A DNA stretch of 64,000 nucleotides from Aquimarina longa SW024 (GCF_001401755.1 NZ_KQ474106.1:125916-189915), one strand, 5' to 3'. Numbered from the stretch's first letter, positions 9,498-19,509 are shown. Notes: a model not told the origin generated them from the letters alone. Translations and numbers: made by a program.

Positions 9498-10232
9498 ATG
9501 AAAGAAGAATCCCTAGTTTTTGGTATTAGAGCTATAATAGAAGCTATCACCTCTGGCAAAACCGTAGATAAGTTATTCATCCAAAAAGGGCTACAAGGTG
9601 ACTTGGCTAAGGAATTAATGAGCTTAGTAAAAAAGCATAATATTACTATGACATATGTTCCTGTAGAAAAATTAAATAGACTTACTCGAAAGAACCACCA
9701 GGGTGCTGTTGCTTACATCTCTCCTATCGATTTTTATGATCTTGAAAATCTAGTTCTAAATGTAATAGAATCAGGAAAAACACCCTTGTTTTTAATTTTG
9801 GATCAACTTTCTGATGTTCGCAATTTTGGTGCTATTATCAGAACTGCGGAGTGTACAGGAGTAGATGGTATTATTATTCAAAAAAAGGGAGGCGCTCCTG
9901 TTACTGCTGATACCATTAAAACTTCTGCAGGTGCAATATTTAAAATTCCTATATGTAAAGTAGATCACATAAAAGATGCTATGTTTTACTTACAAGGATC
10001 AGGAATACAGGTACTAGCTGCTACAGAGAAGACCACTAATACTATTTATGATATTGATCTAACTACGCCTATAGCAATTGTTATGGGTAGTGAAGGTAAA
10101 GGAGTATCATCATCAGTCTTAAAACTAGTAGATCAACAAGCAAAATTACCCATGTATGGAGACATTGCTTCTCTAAATGTATCTGTTGCTTGTGGTGTAT
10201 TTTTATATGAAACCATTAGACAACGATTGTAG
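9498..10232 (+). CDS. rlmB: 23S rRNA (guanosine-2'-O-)-methyltransferase, TrmH/SpoU family
   Basis: An AdoMet-dependent ribose 2'-O-methyltransferase of the SPOUT class, probably RlmB acting on guanosine 2251 of 23S rRNA. Residues 1-75 form the SpoU substrate-binding domain (FGIRAIIEAI start). Residues 95-244 form the knotted SpoU methylase with the three motifs: NFGAIIRTAE (about 111-120), IVMGSEGKGVS (about 194-204) and LNVSVACGVFLYE (about 225-237). The length of 244 matches the family. It is monocistronic, with a terminator just upstream and a convergent neighbour downstream. Other SpoU members share these motifs, so the exact target base is inferred. Confidence 0.88.
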   Translation: MKEESLVFGIRAIIEAITSGKTVDKLFIQKGLQGDLAKELMSLVKKHNITMTYVPVEKLNRLTRKNHQGAVAYISPIDFYDLENLVLNVIESGKTPLFLILDQLSDVRNFGAIIRTAECTGVDGIIIQKKGGAPVTADTIKTSAGAIFKIPICKVDHIKDAMFYLQGSGIQVLAATEKTTNTIYDIDLTTPIAIVMGSEGKGVSSSVLKLVDQQAKLPMYGDIASLNVSVACGVFLYETIRQRL

Positions 10233-10325
10233 GTATAATATTAGTTGTCTCGTTTATCACATAAATACAAAATAATTAATTACATCACAGAATACACCTT
10301 TATCTTACTGTTATTTTTGGAAATT

Positions 10326-11081
10326 TTAATCTTCATTTTTAGTTTTTGAAGAACGTTCGGAATCAGGTTTATATTCATAAATCACTTCAATTTCTTGCTC
10401 TATATTTTCCGGCATAGCGTTTTCAATAAAGTTTCCATTTTCATCAAAATGCTGTAAAAACTCATCTTTTTCTGGATCATAATTTTCAGACTCCCAATTA
10501 TATTTCTCTGGAGAAACTATACCTTTCTTTATAAAAAACGCCAATACAGCTCCTGATATGATCCCTGACAAGTGGCCTTCCCAAGAAATCTTAGGATCTA
10601 TCGGCAATACATATACTACCATACTTCCATAAATAAAAACTACAATAAGTGATAATGCAATCAATCGAAAGTGTTTAGCTACAACTCCTTTAAAAAACAA
10701 AAAACCAAAGAGCATATAAATCACTCCACTTGCTCCAATATGATTTGCAGGGCGTCCTAATATCCAAGTCAAAAAACCTGTTAAAAAAAAACCTAATATC
10801 AACACTTTCCATGCATTTTTTTGATAAAAAAAGAACAACGCCATTGATAATATTAATAATGGTAGTGTATTATGCCATAAATGAGAAATATCAGCATGGA
10901 TAAATGGAGAAAATATGATCCCTCTTAATCCAGTAAATGTTCTTGGGTATATGCCAAGATAATTAAAATCAAATCCAAATCGAATTTCGACCCAAAAAAC
11001 TATCCATATAAGTAACACAAACAATAATGGGTATCCCACTACTCCTGTACTAAATTTAAAATCAATGCTTTCTTCTTTCAT
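10326..11081 (-). CDS. rhomboid-family intramembrane serine protease
   Basis: A membrane-embedded serine protease that cleaves transmembrane segments within the bilayer. The sequence shows about six hydrophobic segments, the GASG motif with catalytic Ser118, catalytic His170 in EGHLSG, and the HLWHN motif (residues 67-71) of the oxyanion region in the second helix. The last 60 residues are a charged, Glu-rich cytoplasmic tail ending in Lys-Thr-Lys-Asn-Glu-Asp. At 251 residues it is a short flavobacterial rhomboid. It is convergent with the rRNA methyltransferase gene. Substrates are unknown. Confidence 0.9.
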   Translation of the reverse strand: MKEESIDFKFSTGVVGYPLLFVLLIWIVFWVEIRFGFDFNYLGIYPRTFTGLRGIIFSPFIHADISHLWHNTLPLLILSMALFFFYQKNAWKVLILGFFLTGFLTWILGRPANHIGASGVIYMLFGFLFFKGVVAKHFRLIALSLIVVFIYGSMVVYVLPIDPKISWEGHLSGIISGAVLAFFIKKGIVSPEKYNWESENYDPEKDEFLQHFDENGNFIENAMPENIEQEIEVIYEYKPDSERSSKTKNED

Positions 11082-11364
11082 AACACTAAAAATATATCAA
11101 AAAAAAGTCCAAAATATAAAAACCGATAAAATGGCAGGTTTTAATGATTTTTCTCTTTTCATGAGTTTACATCATAATTAAAATTAAAATATAACTAACT
11201 CTATCACTACTACTAACTTATTTTATGATTGATTTATTTTCTCTATAGATCCAATGAAGCTTTGTAAATTTGTCTTTAATAAACATACATCATTATTATA
11301 TTTACATTATTAGAAATTAGTATTACCTAATCGGTCTAAGTTTTAAGATGAAAATTACAAATAA

Positions 11365-12648
11365 ATGAACGCAAACAAACCTTTAGCAGAGCGGATACGT
11401 CCAAAATCTTTAGAAGAATATCTTAGTCAAGAACATTTGATAGGTAATAATGGTTCTCTAACTCAACAAATAAAAAAAGGAATTATCCCATCATTAATCC
11501 TTTGGGGACCTCCTGGTGTAGGAAAAACAACTCTGGCTAATATTATTTCTAGTGAATCAGGAAGACCTTTTTATACGCTTAGTGCAATAAATAGTGGTGT
11601 TAAAGAAGTAAGAGAAGTTATTGATAGAGCTAAGCAAAGTGGAGGCCTATTTACAGCTAAAAACCCTATCCTATTTATTGATGAAATTCATCGTTTTAGT
11701 AAATCACAGCAAGATTCATTGTTAGGCGCTGTAGAAAAAGGATGGGTAACTCTTATCGGTGCAACTACAGAAAATCCTAGTTTTGAGGTAATTCCTGCTT
11801 TATTATCTCGCTGTCAGGTCTATACTCTTAATCCTTTTGGAAAAGATGAATTAGAAGCTTTACTAAATAGAGCTATGCAAGAAGATGACTACTTAAAAAC
11901 TAAAACAATAACTCTTCAGGAGACTGAGTCTTTGCTAAAATTAAGCGGTGGAGATGCTCGCAAATTATTAAATATTTTTGAACTCATCATCTCTAGTCAA
12001 GATCAAGAACCTATCATAATTACCAATGATCTCGTTTTAAAACTGGTACAGCAAAACACAGTACGATATGATAAAACAGGGGAACAACATTATGATATTA
12101 TTTCTGCTTTTATCAAATCTATTCGTGGTAGTGATCCCAATGCTGCTGTATATTGGTTAGCTCGTATGATTGAAGGTGGCGAAGATCTTAAATTTATCGC
12201 CAGAAGGCTGATCATATTAGCTTCTGAAGATATCGGAAATGCTAATCCAACTGCTCTGATTCTAGCCAACAACTCTTTTCAGGCTGTAAATACGATTGGA
12301 TATCCAGAAGCCAGAATTATATTAAGTCAATGTGCTGTATATCTTGCCTCTTCTCCAAAAAGTAATGCCTCATACATAGCGATAAATAAGGCTCAGCAAT
12401 TAGTTAAGCAAACAGGTGATTTATCCATTCCTTTACATCTTCGAAACGCTCCCACTAAATTAATGAAAGAGCTAGGTTATGGAGAAGATTATAAATATTC
12501 ACATGATCATGAAAATAATTTTATTCAACAAGAATTTCTTCCTGATGAAGTAAAAAACACTAAGCTATATGATCCAGGAAATAATCAAAGGGAAAATTCC
12601 TTTAGAACATTTCTCAAATCTAGGTGGAATAAAAAATATGGATATTAA
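11365..12648 (+). CDS. rarA: replication-associated recombination protein A (RarA/MgsA, AAA+ ATPase)
   Basis: An AAA+ ATPase related to clamp loaders, acting at stalled replication forks. It has Walker [10 protein letters not shown] at residues 48-56, Walker B FIDEIHRF at 104-111, sensor 1 IGATTENPS near 131-139, and the C-terminal MgsA tetramerisation domain with '[19 protein letters not shown]' around 256-274. The length of 427 is normal for the family. The start is the ATG right after a 283-base intergenic region. It is a single-gene unit, convergent with the next gene. Confidence 0.95.
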   Translation: MNANKPLAERIRPKSLEEYLSQEHLIGNNGSLTQQIKKGIIPSLILWGPPGVGKTTLANIISSESGRPFYTLSAINSGVKEVREVIDRAKQSGGLFTAKNPILFIDEIHRFSKSQQDSLLGAVEKGWVTLIGATTENPSFEVIPALLSRCQVYTLNPFGKDELEALLNRAMQEDDYLKTKTITLQETESLLKLSGGDARKLLNIFELIISSQDQEPIIITNDLVLKLVQQNTVRYDKTGEQHYDIISAFIKSIRGSDPNAAVYWLARMIEGGEDLKFIARRLIILASEDIGNANPTALILANNSFQAVNTIGYPEARIILSQCAVYLASSPKSNASYIAINKAQQLVKQTGDLSIPLHLRNAPTKLMKELGYGEDYKYSHDHENNFIQQEFLPDEVKNTKLYDPGNNQRENSFRTFLKSRWNKKYGY

Positions 12649-12693
12649 CTATACATATCTTATAAGAATCAAACTATATCACAACTAAAAAAA

Positions 12694-13461
12694 TTATTGT
12701 CTTGCGAGTGTATCTGTAATTAATTTACTTGTTAAAGGATTAATACGCTCTAATATAAAATTTCCGTAGTTATCAAAATATCCATGACCACTTAAATCAC
12801 CTGCATCTACTATATAACTTTGCCCATTTGTAGATTTAAAAGCTTTACCAATAGAAACCTGTACTTCTTTTTTAAATAACTCGTAGCCATATTCTTGCTT
12901 TTTGAATATATAATTTACATCATTGTACAAATATGTTATCAAGTTTTCTGAAGGAGACGATATAACTACTTTTTCTTTTATCTCTGGGGATTTAACTCTC
13001 TCTTTTTTTACAGTATCTTCTTTTTTATCTCCACTATACTTATAATTAAGAGTCTTAACACTTTTAAATAAATCTCTCAATGCTTCATGATATGCCTTCT
13101 TAAACTCTTTTTCTCTACTCTTACCTTCTTCAGATGTATAAATTATAGTACCATTACAATCTATTAAATCTAGTGTAAGCTTAGTTACAAACATACTAGA
13201 TTTTCGTTTTAGATCAGCTCTTAATGCTTTACAACCATTATCTTTAAGATCTTTAGGGTATTCATTCCCTTGCATATACGCTTCAAAGCCATATTTATTA
13301 AATAAAAAATTAGTAAGAGAATTCAATTGATACATATCGTCACCTTTTAAAAAACTATAGTTTTTGGGAACAACAATATACTTATAATCATTAATACTTC
13401 CTTGTGCTTTAGCACTATGCATTGAAATCAAAATAAACCCTAAAAATAAAATACGTAACAT
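12694..13461 (-). CDS. secreted protein of unknown function in a three-gene envelope cluster
   Basis: The product is 255 residues with a signal peptide (residues 1-19, ending SAKAQ). The mature part begins with a beta/alpha stretch, 'YKYIVVPKNYSFLKGDDMYQ', followed by 'LFNKYGFEAYMQG'. Its hydrophilic middle is Lys/Glu-rich (about residues 140-170). I recognise it only as a type of protein common in Flavobacteriia, with no known function. It is the last gene of a minus-strand cluster with a DUF5723 protein and a lipoprotein; only 4 bases separate it from the DUF5723 gene, so co-transcription is likely. Confidence 0.75.
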   Translation of the reverse strand: MLRILFLGFILISMHSAKAQGSINDYKYIVVPKNYSFLKGDDMYQLNSLTNFLFNKYGFEAYMQGNEYPKDLKDNGCKALRADLKRKSSMFVTKLTLDLIDCNGTIIYTSEEGKSREKEFKKAYHEALRDLFKSVKTLNYKYSGDKKEDTVKKERVKSPEIKEKVVISSPSENLITYLYNDVNYIFKKQEYGYELFKKEVQVSIGKAFKSTNGQSYIVDAGDLSGHGYFDNYGNFILERINPLTSKLITDTLARQ

Positions 13462-13465
13462 ACAA

Positions 13466-14851
13466 TCACATTATAACATTAAAACCTAGTTGCAAAGAAA
13501 TACCTCTTGCTTTTGCAAGATTAGCATATTCTAATAAATTATTAGCCGAAAGATAAAAATTAATTTTATTAATATGAATTGACATCAAGAATCCTATGTT
13601 AAAATAAGAATAATCATCAATTGTATATGCTACTTTAGTTCTCAAGAAATTAGATAATCTTTTATAATAAAATAGTGAAGCTGCATATTGTGGTCTTTTA
13701 GGCCTAAATTGCATAAATAATTGCGCTCCAAAAGCATCCATATAAGGAGGTTGTTCTCCATTTTGAAAACACTCACAAGTCCCATCGTCATATCGATTAA
13801 AAGAATATTTCATAGATCCATTCAGCTTTAAAGGGCGCATTGCTATATATGTAGTGCTCAAAGTATCAAGTGAAAGTGCTTTTTTTAATTCATCAAAGAA
13901 ATTCTGAGGGTTTCGCCCAGAAAACTGAATTGGAGTTTCAAATCCTTCAAAAATATAATTACCTCGTGCTTGGTAAGTTTCTACGTCTTTAGTATACACA
14001 ATCACTCCTAGATCATTTACACTTCCTGTAACTACTAATTGCTTATTTATTTTGTGAGTAAATCCGAGATCTACACCTAATCCTAAATTACCTCCTAATA
14101 ATGCTTTTCCTATTAATTTATCAACTACTTCTTTTTGTTCCAAATCTTTAAGGGATCTATATCCTGATGTTCTAACAGTTACATCTGCATTACGTATTAC
14201 ATGTTGATACGTATTATTTCCTTGTGGAGTCTCCACAGTAGTAAAAGTTCCTTTGTTTTTGGCACTACGTATATGAAACATACTGGAGTATAGTTTTGCT
14301 CTAGCTCCAAAAGTAAGTTTCTTATTTATTTTTTTTGTGTAGCCAAAATGATATATCGCTAATAATTCGCTTGAGCCATTTATAGAAGAAAAACGAAATG
14401 GTTGATTTAAAAAATCTTGGTTTCCTTGATACGCAAGAACAGCAAAATCTTTAGGAAAATACCCTATCACATCTAATTCTTGATAAATTCCACCAGAAAA
14501 ATACATTTTATCATTTTTCTTACTCCTCCATCCAAAATCAACAAGTGCCAATTGCTGTGTTATAGTTATATAATCATTACTTGTAAGTTTATGTAATGTT
14601 TGAGCTATCTTATCATTTATACTTCTATCATCATCTGCAAAAACATCATATAAAGAAGCTCCTCTTAATCCCACATTAAGATGAAAATGGGATAAAAAAG
14701 GAACCCCTAAGTGGTAATCAAACTTCACATCAGTACCAGGGTTACTGATTAAAGATTGAGGAAGATCTGTAAAATCATATAATAATTCTTTATTTTGAGA
14801 ATGCATAAAAACTCCCCACAAAACCATAAGTAAGAATACAGAAAACCTCAT
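13466..14851 (-). CDS. DUF5723-like outer-membrane beta-barrel protein
   Basis: A 461-residue protein with a signal peptide (about residues 1-18, FMHSQ). The sequence alternates glycine- and aromatic-rich strands and contains 'SNPGTDVKFDYHLGVPFLS' early and 'INFYLSANNLLEYANLAKARG' near the C terminus, which I associate with the DUF5723 family of predicted outer-membrane barrels in Bacteroidota. It overlaps the upstream lipoprotein gene by 4 bases (ATGA), which implies translational coupling. The function is unknown; its resemblance to PorV/PorP-like barrels is only general. Confidence 0.75.
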   Translation of the reverse strand: MRFSVFLLMVLWGVFMHSQNKELLYDFTDLPQSLISNPGTDVKFDYHLGVPFLSHFHLNVGLRGASLYDVFADDDRSINDKIAQTLHKLTSNDYITITQQLALVDFGWRSKKNDKMYFSGGIYQELDVIGYFPKDFAVLAYQGNQDFLNQPFRFSSINGSSELLAIYHFGYTKKINKKLTFGARAKLYSSMFHIRSAKNKGTFTTVETPQGNNTYQHVIRNADVTVRTSGYRSLKDLEQKEVVDKLIGKALLGGNLGLGVDLGFTHKINKQLVVTGSVNDLGVIVYTKDVETYQARGNYIFEGFETPIQFSGRNPQNFFDELKKALSLDTLSTTYIAMRPLKLNGSMKYSFNRYDDGTCECFQNGEQPPYMDAFGAQLFMQFRPKRPQYAASLFYYKRLSNFLRTKVAYTIDDYSYFNIGFLMSIHINKINFYLSANNLLEYANLAKARGISLQLGFNVIM

Positions 14852-15426
14852 CTCTTATAATTAAAAAAGTATGTCCCTTTTGATTTCAATTCGAGAATCC
14901 CTTGCGCATCACTCCTTACGTTTTGTATACGCATCGAAGAAATCAATTTTTTAGCTCTCTTAAAACGATTTATTGCTACAGTATCAAAAACAATAATTTC
15001 TGTTGTTACAACTGCATCACTTTCTTTTCCGTCACCCATAGCAGCAACCATATTATACAATGGACCTATTTGCTCATTATTAGCATTCAAAAATGTAAAA
15101 TCAAATGTAAAATCCTGTTTAATCGTATTCTTAAACTCAAACGTTAATTCAATTCGTGCTAAATGATCAATTACAAAATCAGTTCCTAAAAAGTCATAAT
15201 TTAGTGTATCCCTCATTATTATTTCGGGAATAGTAACAACAGGAACTCCTATATTAAAATTGACAAAACGACTCGTATCAAACTTAGAATAAATAAAATC
15301 TATTTCATAAACAGGAGTAAGTACCACATCATCTACCTGATCAAAATCAACATCTTTTACACAAGAATTAGACAACAATACTATAGCCAAAAAGCATAAC
15401 AATACATGTATTTTTTTTATTTTCAT
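14848..15426 (-). CDS. lipoprotein, first gene of the envelope cluster
   Basis: A 192-residue lipoprotein. The signal segment ends in a lipobox (LLSNSC, cysteine at residue 22), followed by V-K-D-V-D-F-D. The mature domain is beta-rich, with 'LARIELTFEFKNTIKQDFTF' around residues 90-109 that looks like an immunoglobulin-like sandwich; no family is recognised. Its stop overlaps the start of the DUF5723 gene (ATGA). The order lipoprotein, barrel, secreted protein suggests an envelope-localised complex, which is inference from context only. Confidence 0.75.
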   Translation of the reverse strand: MKIKKIHVLLCFLAIVLLSNSCVKDVDFDQVDDVVLTPVYEIDFIYSKFDTSRFVNFNIGVPVVTIPEIIMRDTLNYDFLGTDFVIDHLARIELTFEFKNTIKQDFTFDFTFLNANNEQIGPLYNMVAAMGDGKESDAVVTTEIIVFDTVAINRFKRAKKLISSMRIQNVRSDAQGILELKSKGTYFFNYKR

Positions 15427-15474
15427 TTTAGGGTAAAAACGATTGCTAAATAACTAAAATACAAATATTTATCT

Positions 15475-16161
15475 TTATAGATGAATTTTAATTTGTTTTA
15501 ATTCAGATACCTGAAGATATTGAGTCGGTAATTTTTCTTTATGATAATTAAAACATAGTGTTCGTAATCCAGCTGCTTCTGCTCCCTTAATATCTGCTTC
15601 ATAATTATCACCTATCATCATACTATTTTCTAGTTTTGCTCCGGATTTCTGTATTGCTTGTTTAAAAATAAATGGATTTGGTTTCTTTACACCTGCTACT
15701 TCACTATCTGTTATAGTATCAAAATAATGTAGTATTCCTGAACTTGATAGTTTTCTTTTTTGTACTCCTGTAAAACCATTAGTAATAATGTGTAGATTAT
15801 ATTTAGGATTAAGATATTCTAACAGATCTTTCGCTCCATCAATTAAATAATTATTAAGTGGTAAAAAATCAATATAATCATCAGACATTTTATCTATAAC
15901 CTGTATCGAGAACTTTTTTCCTAGATAAGAAAAAGCCTCTATAAATCGTCCTCTTCTAAGTTCTTGTTTGGTTACATTATCCTCTCTATATAATTTCCAA
16001 TATTTTAGATTTATTGGTTGGTATATACTCAAAAAATCTGGAACTCTAATATCAATATTATATTTTTCGAATATCATCTGAAATGCTAGCGACGAGTTTT
16101 TATCAAAATCCCATAATGTATGATCGAGGTCAAAAAAAATATGTTTTATCGTATTATTCAT
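15475..16161 (-). CDS. yjjG: YjjG-family noncanonical pyrimidine nucleotidase (HAD superfamily)
   Basis: A HAD-type phosphatase. YjjG enzymes dephosphorylate noncanonical pyrimidine nucleotides as housecleaning. Motif I is DLDHTLWDF (nucleophile Asp11, Asp13); the DHTLWDFD form rather than DGTL is the mark of the YjjG subfamily. Motif II Thr is in ITNGFTG (about residue 106), and motifs III/IV are the Lys of KKPNPFIF and GDNYEADIKGA. The length of 228 is typical. It overlaps the upstream deacetylase-like gene by 8 bases, so the two are co-transcribed, though no functional link is obvious. Confidence 0.87.
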   Translation of the reverse strand: MNNTIKHIFFDLDHTLWDFDKNSSLAFQMIFEKYNIDIRVPDFLSIYQPINLKYWKLYREDNVTKQELRRGRFIEAFSYLGKKFSIQVIDKMSDDYIDFLPLNNYLIDGAKDLLEYLNPKYNLHIITNGFTGVQKRKLSSSGILHYFDTITDSEVAGVKKPNPFIFKQAIQKSGAKLENSMMIGDNYEADIKGAEAAGLRTLCFNYHKEKLPTQYLQVSELKQIKIHL

Positions 16162-17458
16162 CTTCTATAGTCCAAATAAATTTTAAAATTGATTTCCAAA
16201 ATACCTGCCCTTTTAATTCACTTAATAATGTATTACTAAAAACAGGAATAAAAATTCCATTTACCTTTTTTATCTTATCAAGATATGCTGTTATTTCTTT
16301 TCTTGCAGATATCGAATCCTTAATATCATCTCTCCCTTCTTGATTAGCAAAACAAAAAGAATACACTACTAAAGGAGTCTGCACCTCATAATCAAGGTCA
16401 TAAAACATAAATGGTGTACAGGTACCTGCCCTAAAACCAGAATATTTTGAATATCCCATCGAATAATCCTCTCCTATCTCTAACTCAATAAAATTACGAT
16501 ATGCTTCTGGTAATTTTATTTTAAAAAAAGAACAAACCACATGTTGCAATCTTCTATTAAGTATATTTTCTATTCGTAATTTCTCTTTTTTTAAAACTAA
16601 CAAATCCGATATAGCTTCGTATGAAACTTTTAAGCCTACATCTGTATAATCCGCTATATGTTTTATTATTTTGCGATGATGTGGGCGGTTATACCCTATA
16701 TTTTTTTCATAATTAGAATAGTCTCCTAATCCAAATAATACTTTAGCTCTTCGTTTTTTTGTTTTTTGTAACTGAATTATAAAATCAAACGTATTATAAG
16801 GATCTTTTTTAACTCCTATAGCAACTTTTATTCTATCTGTTAGTTTATCCAATTTTAGATACCATACATCTCTAATCATACCTCCTACAAATCTTAAAAT
16901 ACCTTTATTTTTATATACAAAAGTCTGAGCTACAGAAATAACAGGTATAATACTAAATTTTTTTTCTTGAAACTGAAGGTTAGGATATTTATCCAAAAGG
17001 ACTTTTCTAAATTTATATCCCCATATGTCTACTACTGGGTCTTGTAAAAAACCATAAGTATATCCGATACTTTCTGTAGCAGGAAAACATCCTTTTTCAT
17101 CCTTTACATGTGGCAAATATTCTTCATATCGAGTTAAAAGGTAAAAAGTAGCAGAAAAAATATCATATGGTAGTGCAGCATCAATATGTTTAACTTCGAA
17201 AAAACATTTTGTTTCCTCCCAATCAGATACCAAAATCTCTATATCATTCAAGCCATGCTCAAAAAGAAGATCAACACTCTGAAAATAAAGTTCTTTTCCT
17301 AATGGTTGTTTTCCATATGAAAACTTGGGTCCATCATGAGCTATAAATGCTTCTATTTTAGAAGTCAGATCAATTTCTAAACCTAAAATACGCTTGCATA
17401 TTTGTTTAAACGTATACGATACTCTAGGAGTGATTTTCTGTACGTGAATTAATAACAT
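16154..17458 (-). CDS. polysaccharide deacetylase-like protein with N-terminal DUF7033
   Basis: A 434-residue protein without a clear signal peptide. The N-terminal third (through 'FYLLTRYEEYLPHVKDEKG', about residues 130-150) matches the domain I know as DUF7033. The C-terminal half has deacetylase-barrel-like features: FGLGDYSNYEKN, 'YNRPHHRKIIKHIADYTDVG' and 'SGFRAGTCTPFMFYDLD', the RAGTCTPF segment being characteristic of this flavobacterial deacetylase-like family. The classical NodB Asp-Asp metal motif is not obvious, so catalysis is uncertain. It probably acts on cell-surface glycans, and shares an 8-base overlap with yjjG. Confidence 0.75.
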   Translation of the reverse strand: MLLIHVQKITPRVSYTFKQICKRILGLEIDLTSKIEAFIAHDGPKFSYGKQPLGKELYFQSVDLLFEHGLNDIEILVSDWEETKCFFEVKHIDAALPYDIFSATFYLLTRYEEYLPHVKDEKGCFPATESIGYTYGFLQDPVVDIWGYKFRKVLLDKYPNLQFQEKKFSIIPVISVAQTFVYKNKGILRFVGGMIRDVWYLKLDKLTDRIKVAIGVKKDPYNTFDFIIQLQKTKKRRAKVLFGLGDYSNYEKNIGYNRPHHRKIIKHIADYTDVGLKVSYEAISDLLVLKKEKLRIENILNRRLQHVVCSFFKIKLPEAYRNFIELEIGEDYSMGYSKYSGFRAGTCTPFMFYDLDYEVQTPLVVYSFCFANQEGRDDIKDSISARKEITAYLDKIKKVNGIFIPVFSNTLLSELKGQVFWKSILKFIWTIEDE

Positions 17459-17620
17459 ACTTCTAATTACTAATTATAATTTTAAAATTATGATGCTATC
17501 CATTCATTAATTTTATATCTATCAAACATCTAAATTACTTTTAATTCGTTAGTTTCCTATCAATATTCTCAGAACAAAAACAATTTAAATTAAGTGTTTT
17601 AGAAATTCAATTAGTACATA

Positions 17621-18319
17621 TTATAATATAGATTCATCAGCAAAGCTAAAATAGCTTTTTTCTGTAACAACAAGGTGATCTATTAATTTGATATCTAAAG
17701 TTAAACCTGCTTGTTTTAATTTCTGAGTCAATATTTTATCTGATTGACTTGGCTGTACTGCTCCACTAGGATGGTTATGACCAATAACTATACTTGTAGC
17801 ATTGTACTCTAATGCAGATTTAAAAACAATCCGTGCATCGACTAAAGTCCCTGTTTTACCTCCAACACTAATTTGTTTCTTTTGGATAACTTTATTTGCG
17901 TTATTTAAAAATAACACCCAAAACTCTTCGTGTTCAAGATCTCCAATTATAGGATACAAAAGATGAAAAGCATCCTTGCTACTTGTAATCTTTGGAATAC
18001 TCACTACATTTTCTTCTCTCCTCCTTCTTCCTAACTCCATACCAGCAACAATTGTTATTGCTTTTGCTTCTCCGATACCTTTAAAGTGCATCAATTGATG
18101 TACTGATAATTTACCCAAAGCATTAATTTTATGATCAACACTAGCTAAAATACGCTTGCTCAATGCAACCGCACTTTCTTCTCGATTCCCTGATCCTATT
18201 AGTATTGCAATCAATTCTGCATCTGTTAATGTATTCTTCCCTTTAGCGATTAATTTCTCTCTTGGACGATCATTTTCACTCCATTCCTTGATGGAGAATG
18301 AAGAATTTAATTCACTCAT
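17621..18319 (-). CDS. radC: RadC-family JAB/MPN metalloprotein
   Basis: A RadC-type protein of 232 residues. An N-terminal helix-hairpin-helix region (about residues 77-95, HFKGIGEAKAITIVAG) precedes an MPN/JAB metal-binding domain with the signature H181-N-H183-P-S-G followed by S191-x-x-D194. 'DRPREKLIAKG' near residue 17 is the standard RadC start region. RadC is named as a DNA repair protein, but its role is not established. It is a monocistronic gene between gaps, divergent from the small secreted protein gene downstream in the window. Confidence 0.93.
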   Translation of the reverse strand: MSELNSSFSIKEWSENDRPREKLIAKGKNTLTDAELIAILIGSGNREESAVALSKRILASVDHKINALGKLSVHQLMHFKGIGEAKAITIVAGMELGRRRREENVVSIPKITSSKDAFHLLYPIIGDLEHEEFWVLFLNNANKVIQKKQISVGGKTGTLVDARIVFKSALEYNATSIVIGHNHPSGAVQPSQSDKILTQKLKQAGLTLDIKLIDHLVVTEKSYFSFADESIL

Positions 18320-18469
18320 TTAATCATTTTAACTGTTAAAAACATTCTATTTATTCTAGATATAAGTATAAACTATTTATCTCAATTACAATACCTTATT
18401 GCATAAAAAATATATTCAAAGCTATATAATAAGACGATCTATACTATATAATTTTAGTATATATATTTG

Positions 18470-18498
18470 TTTGAAAATGAAAGTTTTACTATATTTGG
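18470..18498 (+). promoter_or_regulatory. Bacteroidota-type promoter (-33 TTTG, -7 TATATTTG)
   Basis: TTTG at 18470-18473, a 17-base spacer, then a perfect TAnnTTTG match (TATATTTG) at 18491-18498. Transcription would start near 18505, about 45 bases before the preferred start codon of the small secreted protein gene. Confidence 0.6.
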
Positions 18499-18549
18499 AC
18501 ACCCTTAATTGAATAATGAACACATTAATACTTTCAAATGAACCTATTT

Positions 18550-18993
18550 ATGAAGAATATTTTTACTTTCGTTTTACTTCTTGCAACATTAAGTTTTTAC
18601 GGGCAGGACAAAAAAATTTCGTTTCTAAATTTAGTAGGAAATAACATACAAGTACCTAATGGATGTCAAGCAAAATCTGTATATGAATTACAAGCTTGTA
18701 ACGGTACATCTATTAAATGGGACTACTATAGCGATGATATGTTATCTGCTGTTTTTGATGCTACAATAAGTGCTTTTGCAGAAAGCAATAGTAATAAATC
18801 AGAAGTGACATTCACCTCTTTTGGAGCTCAACTGAAAGGATACAAATTTAAAATGGGTACCACTTTTCAGTATTTTCTACAAGGAACAATTAAGGATCAA
18901 CCTTTAATGATTAATTTAGGAACCCCAAAAGATATCGCCACAAATGACGATTTAGATGGTTTCTTAAGTTTATTCTTTGATGAAGTAAGTTAA
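18550..18993 (+). CDS. small secreted protein, function unknown
   Basis: I prefer the second in-frame ATG (18550), which gives a compact signal peptide MKNIFTFVLLLATLSFYGQ; the ATG at 18538 adds only four residues. The mature protein of about 128 residues has two cysteines in close succession (NGCQAK and LQACNG, about 13 residues apart) that could form a disulfide. No family is recognised. A good promoter lies just upstream and an intrinsic terminator just downstream, so this is a single-gene unit. Confidence 0.7.
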   Translation: MKNIFTFVLLLATLSFYGQDKKISFLNLVGNNIQVPNGCQAKSVYELQACNGTSIKWDYYSDDMLSAVFDATISAFAESNSNKSEVTFTSFGAQLKGYKFKMGTTFQYFLQGTIKDQPLMINLGTPKDIATNDDLDGFLSLFFDEVS

Positions 18994-19020
18994 AAAAATA
19001 TACCCCTAATTATAGTATTG

Positions 19021-19050
19021 AAAGCTAATCATAATGATTAGCTTTTTTTT
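19021..19050 (+). terminator. intrinsic terminator of the small secreted protein gene
   Basis: Arms AAAGCTAATCAT and ATGATTAGCTTT are exact complements around a single A and are followed by a T-run. The structure lies 28 bases after the stop codon. Confidence 0.85.
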
Positions 19051-19509
19051 ATACAAAAATGTTATTTTTGAATACTGCTCATCTCAAAAACATATGTACG
19101 GAATCCTTATTTGATCAGAAAGATTTTGAAAATGAAAAAAAATTCTTTTAAAACTCATAATTGAATTTTCTAGCCAAAAAGATCGACAAAAATGATACCC
19201 CTCATCCAATGTTTGGGGAATTTACTAGCGAACAATGAGGAAAAATGTAATACAAGCACTTAAACCACCATCTTCAACAGTTTAATGTATAACTATTTGT
19301 TTATTCTAAACTCTCTAAAAACTACTTTCGAAGCATTCATTATTATATCATTTTTGAAAATCATATGATTCTTATATGAAGAAGCATTTGACTATTGATA
19401 ATAAAAAAACGACAACCTCGAGCAAGCTCACAAGGTATGCTTCCATAAAAATATTTTGGTGTCGAGGAATTATAAACCCTCAATGAGGCATTAAATATGC
19501 TATGATAGA
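19051..19509. other. gene-free stretch with a REP-like palindromic remnant
   Basis: No open frame of any length was found on either strand. At about 19415-19436 there is a compact nested palindrome: an ACCT...AGGT outer pair around GAGC-AA-GCTC. It is richer in GC than its surroundings. The flanking DNA around 19455-19500 also has an unusual composition for this genome. I read it as a possible REP-like or IS-derived remnant, not a gene. The rest shows nothing recognisable. Confidence 0.4.
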
